IMG/VR virus record: IMGVR_UViG_3300009163_000026 | Location: 1-64,000 of that record | DNA from: a virus | Length of the DNA stretch: 64,000 nt | Reading direction: 5' to 3' (one strand) | In this document: piece after piece, positions 51,540-58,703 of the stretch | How the letters are laid out: each line of letters begins with the position of its first letter | Numbering within the stretch: position 1 is the first letter of the stretch | Program-made: the position numbers and the translations under genes | The notes under the pieces: model-generated | The model's database searches: none | The model's input: only the letters and a program-made list of their open reading frames with translations | Told to the model about the DNA's origin: nothing

Positions 51540-51583
51540 ATCTATATTTAGTCTAATAGGTAAACAACTAAACTGATTACTAA

Positions 51584-51623
51584 AACTATAGACCCTCACC
51601 TAGCGTTAGCCAAGTGAGGGTCT
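51584..51623 (-). terminator. Terminator after the porin-like gene
   Basis: GACCCTCAC/GTGAGGGTC stem (51591-51599 with 51614-51622), then TATAGTTTTAG on the minus strand. Confidence 0.75.
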
Positions 51624-51650
51624 TGTAATTGTTAATATTAACGTTACGTA

Positions 51651-52388
51651 TTAGAACGCACGCTTGAAGGCGATGCCGCCAAAGAATTCGTTCTCTGTAT
51701 TGCCGTTAGCGCCTTGAAAATCGCTCAGTGAGATTGAGTATGCCACAAACGGTACAGCAACAATGCCGCAGAATGTAGTATCGATTTCAGTAGACAGGGT
51801 TGTCTCTACATAAGTAGCCTCTCCTTGTTCTACGATATAACCAAGAGCTGTATTCAGATCAAGGGTAAAGGGCAGACCGAAGCTGTTTTTATAATCGACG
51901 CTGAATTCACCGTAGCTATTGTTGTCTCCTTCAACAGCGATATACTGTGTAAGGGATAGATCAACAGGACCAACAGCTCTCGAAACGCCAAGGCCAACCT
52001 CCTGAGCTGCACCGCCAGTGTTGGTGACGAAGCCAGAGCTAAACCAGGTATAGCTTGCCGAGAAGCGAAAGTCGGCGATGTCTTTAGAAAAGACAGCAGA
52101 CAGATCACCTTGATTATCCTCAATGGATTGCGAATTACTATAATCAGCAATCAAACTAAGGTTAATATCAGCAGGTAGAACGATTGAACCAGTAACAACA
52201 GCAGACGCTTCATTCTGACCAATGTCTTGACCACGCCACATGTTAGTTGAACTATAACCAACTTCAACGCTTGCATCAATTGTAGGTGATGGGCTTGGAG
52301 TTAGTTGAGGTGAACCAGCCGTAACGACTTGTACATTAGCGAGTGTAGCTAGAGCTACGATTGTAAACAGTGTGTTTAGTTTCTTCAT
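51651..52388 (-). CDS. TorF-like outer-membrane beta-barrel protein
   Basis: 245 residues with a signal peptide (MKKLNTLFTIVALATLANVQ, cleavage near VVTAG). The mature part has regularly spaced amphipathic strands. ASVEVGYSSTNMWRGQDIGQNEAS is the signature N-terminal segment of the TorF/Gcw_chp putative porin family, and the chain ends in Phe (GGIAFKRAF), as outer-membrane barrels do. Unusual in a phage. It could alter the host surface, for example to exclude superinfecting phage. Confidence 0.82.
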   Translation of the reverse strand: MKKLNTLFTIVALATLANVQVVTAGSPQLTPSPSPTIDASVEVGYSSTNMWRGQDIGQNEASAVVTGSIVLPADINLSLIADYSNSQSIEDNQGDLSAVFSKDIADFRFSASYTWFSSGFVTNTGGAAQEVGLGVSRAVGPVDLSLTQYIAVEGDNNSYGEFSVDYKNSFGLPFTLDLNTALGYIVEQGEATYVETTLSTEIDTTFCGIVAVPFVAYSISLSDFQGANGNTENEFFGGIAFKRAF

Positions 52389-52432
52389 ATAAGAATAATG
52401 TAAACACTGTAACTGTTAATGCAAGCAGAAAA

Positions 52433-52744
52433 TTAAATCTCTTTCCAGCCGCAACCACAGCATAAAAATTGCTTATCCATGTAAGAGCCATACCCTTTAG
52501 TTCTAACTAAAACAGCATCCCCTACAGAAAGAGCGCGATGTGATTTCCATCGTGTGCTAAGTATTTCAAGCTGCGATTGACTTAATAATGACTCTGGTGC
52601 ATTGGAGATATGAAAGGCTTCTTCTGCTGCAGCTTCACCCTGACACTCCGTCCAATACCATAACGCAAATGTACGATGCGCGTCGCGTTCTTCAGAAAAT
52701 AATTTTGTATTATCAATATTTAAATAAATCTCTACTTCCGTCAT
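52433..52744 (-). CDS. Protein of unknown function with Cys C-terminus
   Basis: 103 residues; helical with QLEILSTRWKSHRALSVGDAVLVRTKGYG and a C-terminal CCGCGW cluster that may bind metal. No family recognised. Confidence 0.6.
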   Translation of the reverse strand: MTEVEIYLNIDNTKLFSEERDAHRTFALWYWTECQGEAAAEEAFHISNAPESLLSQSQLEILSTRWKSHRALSVGDAVLVRTKGYGSYMDKQFLCCGCGWKEI

Positions 52745-52750
52745 ACCTTG

Positions 52751-52766
52751 ATTATAAGGATGTTCC
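52751..52766 (-). promoter_or_regulatory. Early-type element
   Basis: GGAAC-ATCCT-TATAAT; 6 nt to the ATG at 52744. Confidence 0.65.
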
Positions 52767-52793
52767 TTTCAACTAAGTTACGAGCCAAAAATA

Positions 52794-53006
52794 TTACCAA
52801 TAAGGACTTCTCCTAAGAGAGTAATAATAATTCAACGGCCTTGAATAGTATTCGTAAGGATAGGAATACCTTGGGTAAAATCTGTAATAATTAACACACG
52901 GATATTCTATGGGCTCAATATAAGCCGGGTCAATATATACATTACCTGTTGGTGTTATGACGCAAGAACACAATGCTAGTGATGCAAGTAAGGATAATAG
53001 TTTCAT
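52794..53006 (-). CDS. Tyr-rich small lipoprotein
   Basis: 70 residues: signal MKLLSLLASLALCSC with a lipobox Cys, then a Tyr/Pro-rich mature part (YYRFYPRYSYPYEYYSRPLN). Probably attached to the outer membrane. Possible superinfection-exclusion or surface protein by analogy with other phage lipoproteins; unproven. Confidence 0.65.
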   Translation of the reverse strand: MKLLSLLASLALCSCVITPTGNVYIDPAYIEPIEYPCVNYYRFYPRYSYPYEYYSRPLNYYYSLRRSPYW

Positions 53007-53024
53007 GTTGATATTTAGTATATA

Positions 53025-53101
53025 TGGTGAGAGTGGAGGAATTCGAATCCCCGACCTAAGGAGTAGAAATCCTTTGCTCTATCCAGCTGAGCTACACTCC
53101 C
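53025..53101 (-). tRNA. tRNA-Arg (TCT)
   Basis: A 77-nt cloverleaf with all arms: acceptor GGGAGTG/CACTCTC, anticodon stem AAGGA/TCCTT with loop TTTCTAC, T loop TTCGAAT. CCA is encoded (53025-53027). It reads AGA codons. Confidence 0.93.
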
Positions 53102-53112
53102 TTTTATAAATT

Positions 53113-53189
53113 TGGTACCCCCGCTTGGGCTTGAACCAAGGACCTGTCGATTATGAGTCGAATGCTCTAACCAGCTGAGCTACAAGGGT
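53113..53189 (-). tRNA. tRNA with CAT anticodon (Met or Ile2)
   Basis: 77 nt, acceptor ACCCTTG/CGGGGGT, anticodon loop CTCATAA, T loop TTCAAGC, encoded CCA. The anticodon stem (TTCGA/TCGAC) resembles tRNA-Ile2 (lysidine type) more than elongator Met; the 27-43 pair is mismatched. Amino acid not decidable without identity elements. Confidence 0.9.
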
Positions 53190-53238
53190 ATATAGAAAAT
53201 TATTCGAACCTTTTAAAGACATGCTCAGGTCTTACCTA

Positions 53239-53254
53239 AGTATATCGAAGTTCC
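53239..53254 (-). promoter_or_regulatory. Early-type element before the tRNA pair
   Basis: GGAAC-TTCGA-TATACT, in a region with no downstream ATG gene: it precedes tRNA-CAT and tRNA-Arg by about 50 nt, which argues that the element acts in transcription. Confidence 0.7.
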
Positions 53255-53452
53255 TTAAGCGGAAGCCTTAGCGTCTCGGCGTGCATTCTTCTCAGCAGTA
53301 ATCTCATTGCGGCGAGCTTTAGCAACAGCGATGATTTCCTGAAGAACCTTACGTGCACGTGTTGAAGCAGATGCATTACCATTAATAAACTTCTCATCAT
53401 CTACTGAGAAGGTACCTGCAAGTTGAATTAGTTGTTCTGTTGTCTTTGTCAT
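53255..53452 (-). CDS. Small basic protein of unknown function
   Basis: 65 residues, Ala/Arg/Lys-rich helical (STRARKVLQEIIAVAKARRNEIT). Its stop codon is fused to the early-type element of the tRNA transcript. Nucleic-acid binding inferred from charge only. Confidence 0.6.
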   Translation of the reverse strand: MTKTTEQLIQLAGTFSVDDEKFINGNASASTRARKVLQEIIAVAKARRNEITAEKNARRDAKASA

Positions 53453-53509
53453 ATGAGTTATTTTATAATAAAGCTCGTTGATATCAAGGAGGTATTTATA
53501 AGAAAGGTT

Positions 53510-53865
53510 TTATCTGCCAGACCTTAGAGTCCTATACCCCTCGCGCATAGGAAAGCATCTTCGCCGAGTCACGGAAGGGCCACTTTGTAGAAACTTTCGT
53601 TTCCTCAGACGGATCTTCGGCATAGGTCTTCACAGCTGTGTGTAGATATTCTCGACAGATAAAAATTGTGGAGGAAGCCCGTAACCTCCGTATGGCTTTT
53701 TAAGCAGTGAGAGAAGCTCGAAACTCTCAATAAGTGATTTGTCAGACTGGTTCACTCAGACCTTGATAGGCTTTTTATATTTACAATGTATGGTTATTAA
53801 CCCACACGGAATCTCAAGCCTGTAAGTATATTGCTATACTCCTAACTCACCGATTGGCATTGCAA
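53510..53865 (-). ncRNA. Candidate structured RNA of unknown class
   Basis: About 355 nt with no ORF over 60 codons and many hairpins: CCTAT/ATAGG (53531-53551), GAAAC/GTTTC with a GAAA tetraloop on the minus strand (53590-53603), GGAGG/CCTCC (53670-53689), TGAGAG/CTCTCA (53708-53729), AGTATA/TATACT with a GCAA tetraloop (53825-53840). Two GNRA loops and the tRNA context point to a stable minus-strand RNA transcribed from the element at 54365. I could not fit RNase P, tmRNA or a group I intron. Confidence 0.4.
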
Positions 53866-53869
53866 AAAA

Positions 53870-53972
53870 TGGTCAATGTAGACAGAATCGAACTGTCGCT
53901 TCGGCATGTTTGCCTATCCTATCGGACAAGAAACCCTTTGCTTGGGGTGTGCTACCACTACACTATACATTG
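53870..53972 (-). tRNA. tRNA-like RNA with long insertion, possibly degenerate
   Basis: 103 nt. Acceptor CAATGTA pairs fully with TACATTG, D-arm GTG/CAC, T arm GACAG/CTGTC with TTCGATT loop, encoded CCA (53870-53872). Between D and T arms there are 51 nt instead of about 23, with two extra small hairpins and no clean 7-nt anticodon loop with T33. Either a tRNA with a large variable arm or insertion, or a tRNA mimic. Confidence 0.55.
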
Positions 53973-53977
53973 AAAAT

Positions 53978-54051
53978 TGGAGCGTAATAAGAGAATCGAA
54001 CTCTTGACACCTACTTGGAAAGAAGGAGTTTTACCATTAAACTAATCACGC
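53978..54051 (-). tRNA. tRNA-Gly (TCC)
   Basis: 74 nt; acceptor GCGTGAT/ATTACGC, anticodon loop TTTCCAA, T arm AAGAG/CTCTT with TTCGATT, encoded CCA. Anticodon stem has one T-T mismatch. Reads GGA. Confidence 0.88.
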
Positions 54052-54059
54052 GAAAAAAG

Positions 54060-54134
54060 TTGCGGGTTTCGGAATTGCACCGAAACTATTTCTGCTTATG
54101 AGACAGATCCAGCACTGCTACTGATTGACCCGCG
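54060..54134 (-). tRNA. Initiator-like tRNA (CAT), divergent
   Basis: 75 nt. The acceptor starts CGCGGG and ends CCCGCA, giving the C1-A72 mismatch that marks bacterial initiator tRNA. Anticodon loop CTCATAA on TCTGT/GCAGA. But the D arm is irregular, the usual three G-C pairs are missing from the anticodon stem, and CCA is not encoded. Confidence 0.6.
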
Positions 54135-54364
54135 ATTTAAAAATTTAAAGAGCTTTAACAGGCATACGACCTCGACAGTCCGAAGACTAGAACTTAATCT
54201 AAATCGAGAGCATCGCCACTCTTCATGAGTCCGGTTGCATTTTATATCAAAGAGCGAAAATTAATCACTAACCTTTAGTTAGTGAGGATCTTTCAAGTCT
54301 GGCTAATCCCTACTCAATCGATCCGTTTATATTGTAAATACTATTTATACTTTATCTACTTCTA
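54135..54364 (-). other. Gene-free leader of the RNA cluster
   Basis: 230 nt between the early-type element and the first tRNA. Contains a perfect hairpin TCACTAAC/GTTAGTGA (54265-54285) with a T-rich tail on the minus strand, which may act as a terminator or processing signal, and no ORF of interest. Confidence 0.5.
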
Positions 54365-54380
54365 AGTATATCGAAGTTCC
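54365..54380 (-). promoter_or_regulatory. Early-type element for the structured RNA/tRNA cluster
   Basis: GGAAC-TTCGA-TATACT, identical in its 16 nt to the copy at 53239. Confidence 0.7.
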
Positions 54381-54548
54381 TTAACCTGGTTTCGATCCAA
54401 AGACAATTCGTGAGGAATATGAATGCTGATTGTATTCAAAATGCATCATATCACCAGCAAAGGTCTCTTCAATGTCGATAAATTCAGTGTCCTCAACGTT
54501 CACCCAACCGTAATGCTTATCCGTAAATACCCAAGTATTGTCTTTCAT
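54381..54548 (-). CDS. Small protein of unknown function
   Basis: 55 residues from ATG 54548 (MKDNTWVFTDKHYGWVNVED). The stop is fused to the RNA-cluster element. Acidic beta protein; no family recognised. Confidence 0.6.
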   Translation of the reverse strand: MKDNTWVFTDKHYGWVNVEDTEFIDIEETFAGDMMHFEYNQHSYSSRIVFGSKPG

Positions 54549-54554
54549 ATGATT

Positions 54555-54570
54555 ATTATAAGTAAGTTCC
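54555..54570 (-). promoter_or_regulatory. Early-type element
   Basis: GGAAC-TTACT-TATAAT; 6 nt to the ATG at 54548; lies in the 3' end of the SprT-like gene. Confidence 0.65.
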
Positions 54571-55041
54571 ATTGAAAATTAGCGGTGTTAATAATTCTGC
54601 TCGACTGATCGCTTCAGCCTCCCAAGGTAAGCTAGTATACTCTTCATCGCAAGAAGGTTTAACAGTCACAATATCCTTACCTTTCCATTTATAGCATTGA
54701 GCTTTGGAGCTATTTCCGAGTCTCTTAGCGTAAAATTGCTCGATATGCACGAGCTCATGTAACAACGTATCTTTAAAAGAGTCGAAATCTTGCCGCACAT
54801 CAACCTCAACAATATAATTCTTACCGTATGACGTTAAAGGTATGTGCTCCGTCGTAGCGCTGCCGTAAATATTGCGAATTGGTCGCAAGCGTATGAACAG
54901 ATTTCTAGGTAAGATCATATGCTTTCTAATATCCTTAAACCGCTCTTTGATGACATCAGCTAGAAGCCGTGCATATGCGCGGTGTTCTCTGTAGTTACCG
55001 GAAAGAATTGATGAAGATATGGTAATGGTGGGTAAACTCAT
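54556..55041 (-). CDS. SprT-like zinc metalloprotease
   Basis: 161 residues. KDTLLHELVHIEQFYAKR (about 89-106) has HELVH with an additional His-containing helix, as in SprT/Spartan-type proteases. The C-terminal EEYTSLPWEAEAISRA includes the typical E..A helix. May act on DNA-protein complexes by family analogy; substrate not shown. Confidence 0.72.
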   Translation of the reverse strand: MSLPTITISSSILSGNYREHRAYARLLADVIKERFKDIRKHMILPRNLFIRLRPIRNIYGSATTEHIPLTSYGKNYIVEVDVRQDFDSFKDTLLHELVHIEQFYAKRLGNSSKAQCYKWKGKDIVTVKPSCDEEYTSLPWEAEAISRAELLTPLIFNGTYL

Positions 55042-55214
55042 TATGCGGGTATAATTTTAATGATTTCGCTTATATCTGGGCATATTTCGTAAAAGAAATC
55101 ACGCGCTTCTGTCTTATCTGCAGCATAAACAATAATTGAATTCTCCAGCTGCGTCCGTGGTACAATAAATTTTACAAAATACATTCCTAAATTTTTAACC
55201 TTGGCTTCTCTCAT
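55041..55214 (-). CDS. 57-residue protein
   Basis: MREAKVKNLGMYFVKFIVPR, then an acidic alpha/beta domain. Its stop overlaps the next ATG (ATAATG). Confidence 0.6.
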   Translation of the reverse strand: MREAKVKNLGMYFVKFIVPRTQLENSIIVYAADKTEARDFFYEICPDISEIIKIIPA

Positions 55215-55220
55215 ACCATT

Positions 55221-55236
55221 ATTATATTAGAGTTCC
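55221..55236 (-). promoter_or_regulatory. Early-type element
   Basis: GGAAC-TCTAA-TATAAT; 6 nt to the ATG at 55214. Confidence 0.7.
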
Positions 55237-55237
55237 C

Positions 55238-55351
55238 TTAACTCTTAACTCTTAAACAACGCAGGTTGATCAGTTGTCTTGGTGAGATATAGAATGTATT
55301 CTCTGGATCGGAATATGATCTGAGCATATAACTTCTACCTTCTCTATTCAT
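55238..55351 (-). CDS. Possible 37-residue peptide
   Basis: Starts MNREGRSYMLRSYSDPENTF; its TAA is the usual stop fused to the next early-type element. The frame lies just after the truncated MRY copy, so it may be a remnant of the same gene. Confidence 0.35.
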   Translation of the reverse strand: MNREGRSYMLRSYSDPENTFYISPRQLINLRCLRVKS

Positions 55352-55357
55352 AGGATC

Positions 55358-55435
55358 TTACCAGAAGATCTCTCGTTCATATTGGTTATAAGCTATTTTG
55401 GTTCTTTCACTACGACTGCAAACTTTGTATCTCAT
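55358..55435 (-). pseudogene. Truncated MRY-family copy
   Basis: Only 25 codons: MRYKVCSRSERTKIAYNQYE and a stop at 55358. The start codon context and MRYK match the family, but the core motif is lost. It overlaps the end of the intact member 19. Confidence 0.55.
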
Positions 55436-55797
55436 AGCTTAACTCCTACCTTTGTTTGTATAAAATTGCGCATATACTTGTTAGCAAAATCACGAATGAC
55501 TTCCCGTTTATCTTTTGGTACATTATAATACAACATATCATAACACATTGATGCATTAAACAGAAAATGGGTCTCAGGCATCATAAAATATATTACAGGC
55601 TTTTTAAATCTTAGCTCCCTATCTGCGAAATAGATACCGTCAACATTGTTTTTAAAAACTACACCCATGCTATAGCCATCCTGCGATCGAAACTCACCTG
55701 TATCTTCATCTCTATACCACAACTGACCATCACGCTGCAGCAATGTCCCTTCATTAGTTCGCTTACCTCCAGAACATTCACATACAATATATCTCAT
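55432..55797 (-). CDS. MRY-family paralog (member 19, outlier)
   Basis: 121 residues; start MRYIVCECSGG, core MPETHFLFNASMCY. It sits 15 kb from the main array beside a truncated copy. TATAAATA lies 8 nt upstream. Confidence 0.7.
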   Translation of the reverse strand: MRYIVCECSGGKRTNEGTLLQRDGQLWYRDEDTGEFRSQDGYSMGVVFKNNVDGIYFADRELRFKKPVIYFMMPETHFLFNASMCYDMLYYNVPKDKREVIRDFANKYMRNFIQTKVGVKL

Positions 55798-55805
55798 CTT
55801 TTATA

Positions 55806-55813
55806 TATTTATA
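55806..55813 (-). promoter_or_regulatory. Late promoter element TATAAATA
   Basis: 8 nt upstream of the ATG at 55797. Confidence 0.55.
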
Positions 55814-55828
55814 AAGTTTTGTATAAAG

Positions 55829-55902
55829 TAGGAGTAGAGAGATTCGAACTCTCACTTTACGAATTTTAAGTTCGTTGGCTCTACCCGTTGGCCTATACTC
55901 CC
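55829..55902 (-). tRNA. tRNA with Leu anticodon (TAA) but short variable loop
   Basis: 74 nt; acceptor GGGAGTA/TACTCCT, anticodon stem ACGAA/TTCGT with loop CTTAAAA, T arm GAGAG/CTCTC with TTCGAAT. The variable region is only about 5 nt, whereas bacterial tRNA-Leu has a long variable arm. CCA not encoded. Reads UUA. Confidence 0.85.
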
Positions 55903-55921
55903 TTTATTATTCGAAGAGCAT

Positions 55922-56167
55922 TTAATCTCTCTTATGCCAAGGCCAATTAACTGCGACAGCCAAAGCAATTGAAAAGCTTGCTGCAATAGTTAAAAAGTTC
56001 ATAAAGCGATGTATCCGGTTAAATGTTTCTAAAGGTACATCATCAGCAAAGCTCGTGGCGTTAAAGTTATTGATAGCATCGTCAAGCAATGAAACCTCAA
56101 TAACGCCACGAACTGTAAAAATAACGATGCAGATTACAATTAGGTTAATTATAGTCTTATTACTCAT
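55922..56167 (-). CDS. Small two-helix membrane protein
   Basis: 81 residues with two hydrophobic helices (IINLIVICIVIFTVRGVI, about 6-23; FLTIAASFSIALAVAVNW, about 58-75) and a loop between, ending in WPWHKRD. Function unknown. Confidence 0.6.
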   Translation of the reverse strand: MSNKTIINLIVICIVIFTVRGVIEVSLLDDAINNFNATSFADDVPLETFNRIHRFMNFLTIAASFSIALAVAVNWPWHKRD

Positions 56168-57196
56168 TTAGTTTTTTGCGTAAATATCAACCAGCTTGTA
56201 CTCTAACGCAGGACCTTTAACAAACATATCGCCAGCTGCTTTATTAAGCTCAGCGCTTGCTTTAACACCAATCACTTCGCGTTGATGCGACGCAAGATTT
56301 GTAGCAAGATTAAAGACATCGTATAAATTTTCATCAGTATACATGAATCTCGTTTGCTTCGAATTAAGCTTTTCGATATTATAACCTCTCTCAGCAAATT
56401 CTTGTCGCATATTAGCATATTGCGGGAAGAAAGTAGACTTATTCTCTTTACTCAAGCTATCAGCAACAAGCTTAACCTCATACAACGACGCGCGACAATT
56501 GCGGAGACGGTCGACGCGAGGTTTAATTGCGCTAATTGCTTCGCGCGATGAAGAATATTTAAGAAACTGCCTACCAATATTAGTATTGTTATTACTATTT
56601 CGATATGCAATACCTTGCGATGTTGTCATACCGTTTGTGCAGATGAGTCTATTAAAGAACTGCTTAAACTGCTGATTGAGAGCGCCAATAGTAGTCGACG
56701 TACCGAAATTCCAAAGATCTCCTAAGCCGCAATCTACTTGATCAAGCAGCGCAGCATTAACTTCAACCTGGCAATTATGATTGAGGTTAATAGTTTGCAA
56801 ATTGTGAGTTGAGTTCGACATAATAGCATCAATCAAACTATCAATACGATTATCATAATTTAACTGCGTATTTTCTTGAACAGCTTTACTATTTAAAGTA
56901 ATCATCTGATTATTTTCATTAACAATACCAGAGAACTGTTTCTTTTTATCAATACTGCTAATTGCTGCTTGAATATAGTTCCAGTTCTCGTCTGGCTTAC
57001 TAAAAATATCTTTAGTTAGGTTAGAACGGATACCAAGAGAATCCATAATTTCTTTATTGTTACTCACTGCATATTTATCTTTGATATAGATAAAATTTGT
57101 ATTGTTAACACGTTCACACTTTACATCTGCTGCTGCAAATGGGATAATAGTGTGACGTTTTACTGCTTGCTTAATATTTTCAATTTGATCAATCAT
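56168..57196 (-). CDS. DUF932-like phage protein
   Basis: 342 residues. A central RLICTNGMTTSQGIAY segment (about 185-200) and the flanking alpha/beta pattern match DUF932-type proteins common in phages and plasmids. No activity is established. It has a real leader of 26 nt from an early-type element. Confidence 0.65.
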   Translation of the reverse strand: MIDQIENIKQAVKRHTIIPFAAADVKCERVNNTNFIYIKDKYAVSNNKEIMDSLGIRSNLTKDIFSKPDENWNYIQAAISSIDKKKQFSGIVNENNQMITLNSKAVQENTQLNYDNRIDSLIDAIMSNSTHNLQTINLNHNCQVEVNAALLDQVDCGLGDLWNFGTSTTIGALNQQFKQFFNRLICTNGMTTSQGIAYRNSNNNTNIGRQFLKYSSSREAISAIKPRVDRLRNCRASLYEVKLVADSLSKENKSTFFPQYANMRQEFAERGYNIEKLNSKQTRFMYTDENLYDVFNLATNLASHQREVIGVKASAELNKAAGDMFVKGPALEYKLVDIYAKN

Positions 57197-57222
57197 AATT
57201 TTAGGTTACTTCTTACAACCTC

Positions 57223-57238
57223 ATTATATGCTTGTTCC
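57223..57238 (-). promoter_or_regulatory. Early-type element
   Basis: GGAAC-AAGCA-TATAAT; 26 nt to the ATG at 57196. Confidence 0.6.
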
Positions 57239-57265
57239 CTTTAAAAAGCAACACTATTTAACTCA

Positions 57266-57586
57266 CTATTTACGTTTGAAGAAACTCAATGGATTCTTAG
57301 CAAACGCACGACCAAGATCTACGATACCATCAATAATCTCTGGTGAGATAACACCGATGATCCCGTAAACTATAGCTTTATATAGCGATGAAATATCTGT
57401 TTGCTCCAAAACAAACCAAGCAATACCTGCTGCAAGTGCAGCAGTTGTTACCCTTTTAAATTGATCAAGCAGGCTAATCTTTACATTAGAAGAGAGTAAG
57501 CGTGCAAGCATTGATGCAGCACCGATAACTGGCACAAGCCAACCTCCATTAATGAATTCTCGTATCAGAGATCTTTCCGGTTCCAT
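57266..57586 (-). CDS. Small membrane protein, holin-like candidate
   Basis: 106 residues with hydrophobic segments at about 14-30 (WLVPVIGAASMLARLL), 45-62 (VTTAALAAGIAWFVL) and 70-90 (YKAIVYGIIGVISPEIIDG) and a basic C-terminus. It could be a second holin or antiholin; the upstream CATAAATA and the adjacent 3D-domain protein fit late expression. Confidence 0.55.
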   Translation of the reverse strand: MEPERSLIREFINGGWLVPVIGAASMLARLLSSNVKISLLDQFKRVTTAALAAGIAWFVLEQTDISSLYKAIVYGIIGVISPEIIDGIVDLGRAFAKNPLSFFKRK

Positions 57587-57594
57587 TATGTTAT

Positions 57595-57602
57595 TATTTA
57601 TG
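57595..57602 (-). promoter_or_regulatory. Late-promoter-like CATAAATA
   Basis: 8 nt upstream of the ATG at 57586 and overlapping the stop of the lipoprotein gene. Confidence 0.45.
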
Positions 57603-58002
57603 GCTTTTCAACATAAACTTGCATGTATTGCGGGTTAGTTCGTGCGTTTAAACGTAATTTTGAGTGAGTGCTAACATAAACATCAAAGACATAACATTTA
57701 CCACGCGATGCCCTTTTCTTAGTTACTGCAGACCCTCGATCTTGTACGATAAATATACCATCATCAAACTTATTTTTAAGTTGCGGTATATATACTTTGG
57801 TTCCAAACGCAAAATCAGGGTGAGCAGCAATAGTTACGCTTTCTTTCGCATATCTTATTTTAGTATCTGCTACCCTGTTACCCCATTTCTTGTCACTACT
57901 ATAAAACGTTATTCTAGCTTTATATTCACGAACAACTTCTGCTTTACTCTGTATGCAACTCGTTAGAGTACATAGCAATAATAATATATAAATCATCTTC
58001 AC
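57598..58002 (-). CDS. 3D-domain (double-psi beta-barrel) lipoprotein
   Basis: 134 residues. Signal peptide MKMIYILLLLCTLTSC with a lipobox Cys. The mature domain carries KWGNRVADTKIRYAKESVTIAAHPDFAFGTKVYIP and FIVQDRGSAVTKK...VFDVYV, the pattern of 3D-type peptidoglycan-active domains (three Asp-based). Probably a cell-wall-acting lipoprotein; may help in lysis or entry. Activity unproven. Confidence 0.7.
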   Translation of the reverse strand: MKMIYILLLLCTLTSCIQSKAEVVREYKARITFYSSDKKWGNRVADTKIRYAKESVTIAAHPDFAFGTKVYIPQLKNKFDDGIFIVQDRGSAVTKKRASRGKCYVFDVYVSTHSKLRLNARTNPQYMQVYVEKP

Positions 58003-58040
58003 ACGAGAATTGTACTATAAAAAATTATTATAGCAACTAC

Positions 58041-58190
58041 TCAGACTTTAGACAACACATACCTATCAGTGAAGCCATTTAACGCAAGAGCGTAGTTTAG
58101 TAGGCTAGCAGTCCACTTATCTAACTTACAAGTCATACCTCTAAAGGTATAAGATTCTTGAATACAATCTCTATCTATTGGTTCTAACAT
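58041..58190 (-). CDS. 49-residue protein
   Basis: From ATG 58190 (MLEPIDRDCIQESYTFRGMT); a longer start at 58286 overlaps the upstream gene by 92 nt and is rejected. Two Cys in a small beta/helix protein. Function unknown. Confidence 0.5.
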   Translation of the reverse strand: MLEPIDRDCIQESYTFRGMTCKLDKWTASLLNYALALNGFTDRYVLSKV

Positions 58191-58194
58191 AATT

Positions 58195-58464
58195 TTATTT
58201 AATTTTAACGCCGATATACGCTGGTAAACTATACTTTGTGTCTCGTGGACAAACAAACCAACTATCAATAGTAGCTTTATTTTCACTGTGAGTTATGTCT
58301 GAAGCTCTAACCACATGACAAGGCTTCCAGCTCTTAACGGGAATGTTTATAAGATCACTAACTGTCTTAAAGTCACCTTCAAAGCGGTAAGGATCGATAT
58401 TGTATAGGAATCCGCTCTCCACAAAGTAGATATGCGAGTGTTTTTGGTTTGTAAGTAAATTCAT
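58195..58464 (-). CDS. Small protein of unknown function
   Basis: 89 residues with SWKPCHVVRASDITHSENK and SWFVCPRDTKYS; beta-rich with two Cys. No family recognised. Confidence 0.55.
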   Translation of the reverse strand: MNLLTNQKHSHIYFVESGFLYNIDPYRFEGDFKTVSDLINIPVKSWKPCHVVRASDITHSENKATIDSWFVCPRDTKYSLPAYIGVKIK

Positions 58465-58469
58465 AGTTG

Positions 58470-58703
58470 TTAATCTAAGTTTAGAGAATAGGCCTGAAGA
58501 GTTTGATAAATTTTTTCTCTTATCACGCTAGCAACATTTACCTCTTCGTTGGTCGCCTCTCTATTGTCAAATGTTGCGTACTTTGTAATGCTTCTTAGCT
58601 CCTGATCAAGATCCCAAAGCGCGCATTTCCATTTGCGACCATCTAAGGCTGTTCGTGCTTCGTCCTCTTCCTCTGTATCAAACTCAAGTGTTATTTTTGC
58701 CAT
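58470..58703 (-). CDS. Small acidic protein, conserved-looking start
   Basis: 77 residues; MAKITLEFDTEEEDEARTAL then WKCALWDLDQELRS, the pattern of short phage proteins in which an acidic strand precedes a helix. Function unknown. Confidence 0.6.
   Translation of the reverse strand: MAKITLEFDTEEEDEARTALDGRKWKCALWDLDQELRSITKYATFDNREATNEEVNVASVIREKIYQTLQAYSLNLD

Noticed and set aside
53510-53865. RNase P RNA, tmRNA or group I intron
   Set aside because: None of the conserved core sequences could be found on either strand; kept only as an unclassified structured RNA.
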